Below, piece by piece: positions 61,900 to 64,000 of a stretch of 64,000 nucleotides of DNA; positions within the stretch are counted from its first letter, which is position 1; the number at the start of each line of letters is the position of its first letter. The translations under genes and the position numbers were made by a program. Source of the stretch: Rallus limicola (taxonomy: Eukaryota; Chordata; Aves; Gruiformes; Rallidae); NCBI GenBank assembly GCA_022605955.1, contig JAKCOZ010000015.1, forward strand, positions 8,995,287 through 9,059,286, read 5' to 3'. The notes beneath the pieces were generated by a model that made no database searches, was not told the DNA's origin, and was given only the letters and a program-made list of their open reading frames with translations.

Positions 61900-62560
61900 C
61901 GAGGATGCTCACAGTGTCGGCAGGCAGGGGCTGGACCCTCTGGAGAAGATCGATGCAGGTGCCACGTTAGGGGTGCTCACAGCCAGCCCGGCAAAATGGC
62001 AACACCGCCTTGCCCAGGCGCCCGCACCCGGCTTCTGGAAAGCCTGCACCGCACACACGGCCCTCGCGCCAGGCTTCCCCACAGCCTCCAGAGCCCCCGC
62101 TGTCTCCCAGCTTGCCCATGTCCTGCGGCCTGCACTGCTCCCGTGCTTGGCTTCTCCAAAGGCTCCAGGCCCCCCGACCCCGCTTCTCCACTGCCTCCAT
62201 GGCCCCCCTTCTCATCAAAGCCTGCACAGCCTCCAAGCCTGGCTTCACCACAGCCTGCAAGGCCCTGCGGCCCTCTTCACTGCCTCTACCAGCCATCAGG
62301 GAGCCCCAGAGAGATGGACCTGTTGCCAGCAGGCACCACAATGGCCTGGCAAACGGGCACGGCTGCCCTCCCCATGGTCCCCACCCCTGGATTTGCCAAA
62401 TCCTTCACAGCCCCCATGCTCGGCTTCTCCAAGGCCCTCGCAAAACCCCAGCCCTCCGCCAACCCTCCTGCAATGGCAGGACCAGACTGGCGCATGCCAG
62501 CACCGACCAAAAGGCCCCCCTCTCCCGACCCCAAAAGCCCACTAGATCAGCCTTTGGGTA
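61900..62560 (+). repeat. Degenerate GGCTTC-type repeats, 3' of T2
   Basis: A degenerate motif (GGCTTCTCCAAAGCCT and variants) recurs at irregular 30-60 bp spacing. All three plus-strand frames stay open for long distances, which I attribute to GC-rich repeats rather than a gene. Confidence 0.5.
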
Positions 62561-62746
62561 CCTGCTGAAGGTGACCCCCAAAGGGTAGGAGTCGGCCTGC
62601 GAAAAGCAGCACGAGCAATTATACGGCCAACGGAACGTCCAGTTCTGATAATCTGTCTCCAAATAAAGATGGATGGAGCTGTTCCACCTGTGTCCACTGG
62701 GACAGAAACAGAAACTCAAATGTCACAGCAAAGGCCTTTGTCAGCT

Positions 62747-64000
62747 GGGGTTTATGACCAGGGTCTGAGCTTCCAGAGGGGCCGTGCCGTGCCAGTTAGC
62801 ACCGCCAGCTTCTCAGTGCTGCTGGCCTGTAAGAGGGACTGCTCTTTGGCTGCTGTGTTTCTGTGCTAGGAAACGCAACACATTTCTGCAAGCAGCCTCA
62901 GCTGGGAAAGCACGTTTTGCTTTGCAGGCAGCAGTCTGAGCTGGCCTTTGGTTCTGGGTTAATTGCACCCAGAACGGAAGGCCGTGAAAGCCAAAGCTGC
63001 TTGTTTCAGAGCACCGCTGTAGAAGAGCCCCCCGAGGCTGGAAAGGGCTGGCTCGGGCAGGCTGCAACCACTGTCCCTGCGGCAGGCTGGGACACCCTGT
63101 GCCTGCAAAGGCCTGCAGAGCCGAGCATCAGCAGAGCCAAGTAAAACTACAGAACAGCCACACTACAGAACGGCTCTGGGCCACCGGGGAAAGGAGAGGG
63201 CCTGAGTCCCATGAGTGGCCAAGGGCCTGAGCCGCCTCCTCTCTCCTCAGGTACGCATCCGGTGCTTCAAGAGGCGGGCACGAAATGGGCGGCCGCCCCT
63301 CAGATAGGGAGAGTGGCTACATGTACAACAACCATCCCAGAGTGCCAAAGGAACGGCCGCAGTACCATCAGTACCACCAGGCACCGCAGCAGCCTGCCAA
63401 ACCGGCACGTCCGCCCACGCCAGTGTCTCCGCGCCCAACTTCACCGCGGCCTCCACGGACACCGTCCCACCGTGGACTGCCGCCTCGCCCCGGACCGCCA
63501 CCTCCCACCGGACCTCCACCTCCCTCTGGACTGCCACCCCCGACCAGACGGCCTCCAGCATTCCACAGGTTGCAGGAGCGGAATCGCACCAAGCCCCTCT
63601 AAACAAAACGGCAGCCCCAGCTGCAGGGGCTCACTGGAAGAGTCCTTCGGTCACCATTCAGTGTGGCCGTGCCAGCACAGAGGTCGGGGCATAGCAACAA
63701 CGACCAGCTCTTTGAAATAAAGACAGAGGGAGCTGTTTCACAAGTACCTGCCTTGTACCAACAGCAAACCCTGCGAAGCACCAGCCCCTCTGCAGCCGAG
63801 GATGCTCACAGTGTCGGCAGGCAGGGGCTGGACCCTCTGGAGAAGATCGAGGCAGGTGCCACGTTAGGGGTGCTCACAGCCAGCCCGGCAAAATGGCAAC
63901 ACCGCCTTGCCCAGGCGCCCGCACCCGGCTTCTGGAAAGCCTGCACCGCACACACGGCCCTCGCGCCAGGCTTCCCCACAGCCTCCAGAGCCCCCGCTGT
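62747..64000 (+). repeat. T-gene tandem unit 3 (partial, internally deleted)
   Basis: It starts like unit 1 (49003), then jumps at 63171-63174 directly to the intron before the last exon. From 63786 it follows unit 2 (61886 on) to the window edge, so the array continues. Confidence 0.85.
63251..63602 (+). pseudogene. T3: isolated last exon of T family
   Basis: Only the tail exon remains, with its splice acceptor (CTCTCCTCAG). It reads YASGASRGGHEMGGRPSDRE, QYHQYHQ, three proline units, then FHRLQERNRTKPL and a TAA at 63600-63602. This is probably the ancestral reading frame of the C-terminus. The signal, ectodomain and membrane exons are deleted, so on its own it cannot give the membrane protein. 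It could only be used as an alternative last exon of an upstream copy. Confidence 0.75.

Larger units (their letters stand above)
57025..62746 (+). repeat. T-gene tandem unit 2
   Basis: Complete second unit with the full-length T2 gene. Relative to units 1 and 3, about 180 bp is missing near its start (around 57072). Intron and exon sequence is very close to unit 1, so the duplication is recent. Confidence 0.85.

Noticed and set aside
61184..62545. Long open frame (453 codons) across the T2 tail and 3' region
   Set aside because: It reads the tail exon in a frame that does not match the phase of exon 7, runs through the poly(A) signal, and lies in GC-rich repeats where all frames stay open.

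Overview
This window is vertebrate, almost certainly avian, nuclear DNA. Evidence: many truncated CR1 LINE fragments in both orientations, several with the ATTCTATG-type 3' end; LTRs that look like avian ERVL and ERVK elements; short introns; a CpG island with a BICD-family first exon; and non-classical MHC class I (CD1) genes with single-domain exons. The species cannot be told from the sequence.

Layout. 1-5200 lies downstream, on the minus strand, of a Bicaudal-D family first exon (coding 5201-5440) inside a CpG island (about 4590-6330); the rest of that gene is off the left edge. About 6.3-31 kb is gene-poor and holds CR1 fragments, one ERVK-like LTR (18712-19372) and other LTR-like pieces. 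31.4-45.5 kb holds three complete CD1 genes in tandem on the minus strand, called here CD1-A, -B and -C. Each has six exons (signal, alpha1, alpha2, alpha3, transmembrane, tail), and all splice phases close in frame (predicted 331, 349 and 354 aa). A degraded alpha3 exon at about 46.0-46.14 kb is a fourth, dead copy. A 1088-bp segmental duplication (41100-42187 and 47784-48871) sits as direct repeats on either side of CD1-C.

48.9-64 kb, plus strand, is a tandem array of a gene I do not recognise, called here T1, T2 and T3. It encodes a type I single-pass membrane protein: signal peptide, low-complexity ectodomain without internal cysteine pairs, two juxtamembrane cysteines, a transmembrane helix, a basic stop-transfer stretch and a Tyr/Pro-rich cytoplasmic tail that in T2 carries an 18-bp coding minisatellite. 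T1 has an early stop in the tail and ERVK-like insertions behind it. T2 is full length but has a +1 shift in the minisatellite. T3 has lost everything except the last exon through a deletion of about 3.9 kb with CGGC microhomology. The array continues off the right edge.

How it works together. CD1 proteins bind lipid antigens and pair with beta2-microglobulin, which is not in this window. The three paralogs share an almost identical alpha3 exon and preceding intron but have strongly different antigen-binding domains and cytoplasmic tails, which suggests gene conversion of the structural domain and divergence of ligand binding and trafficking. The T family is the best candidate here for an undescribed system. 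All calls come from reading the sequence; no database search was run.
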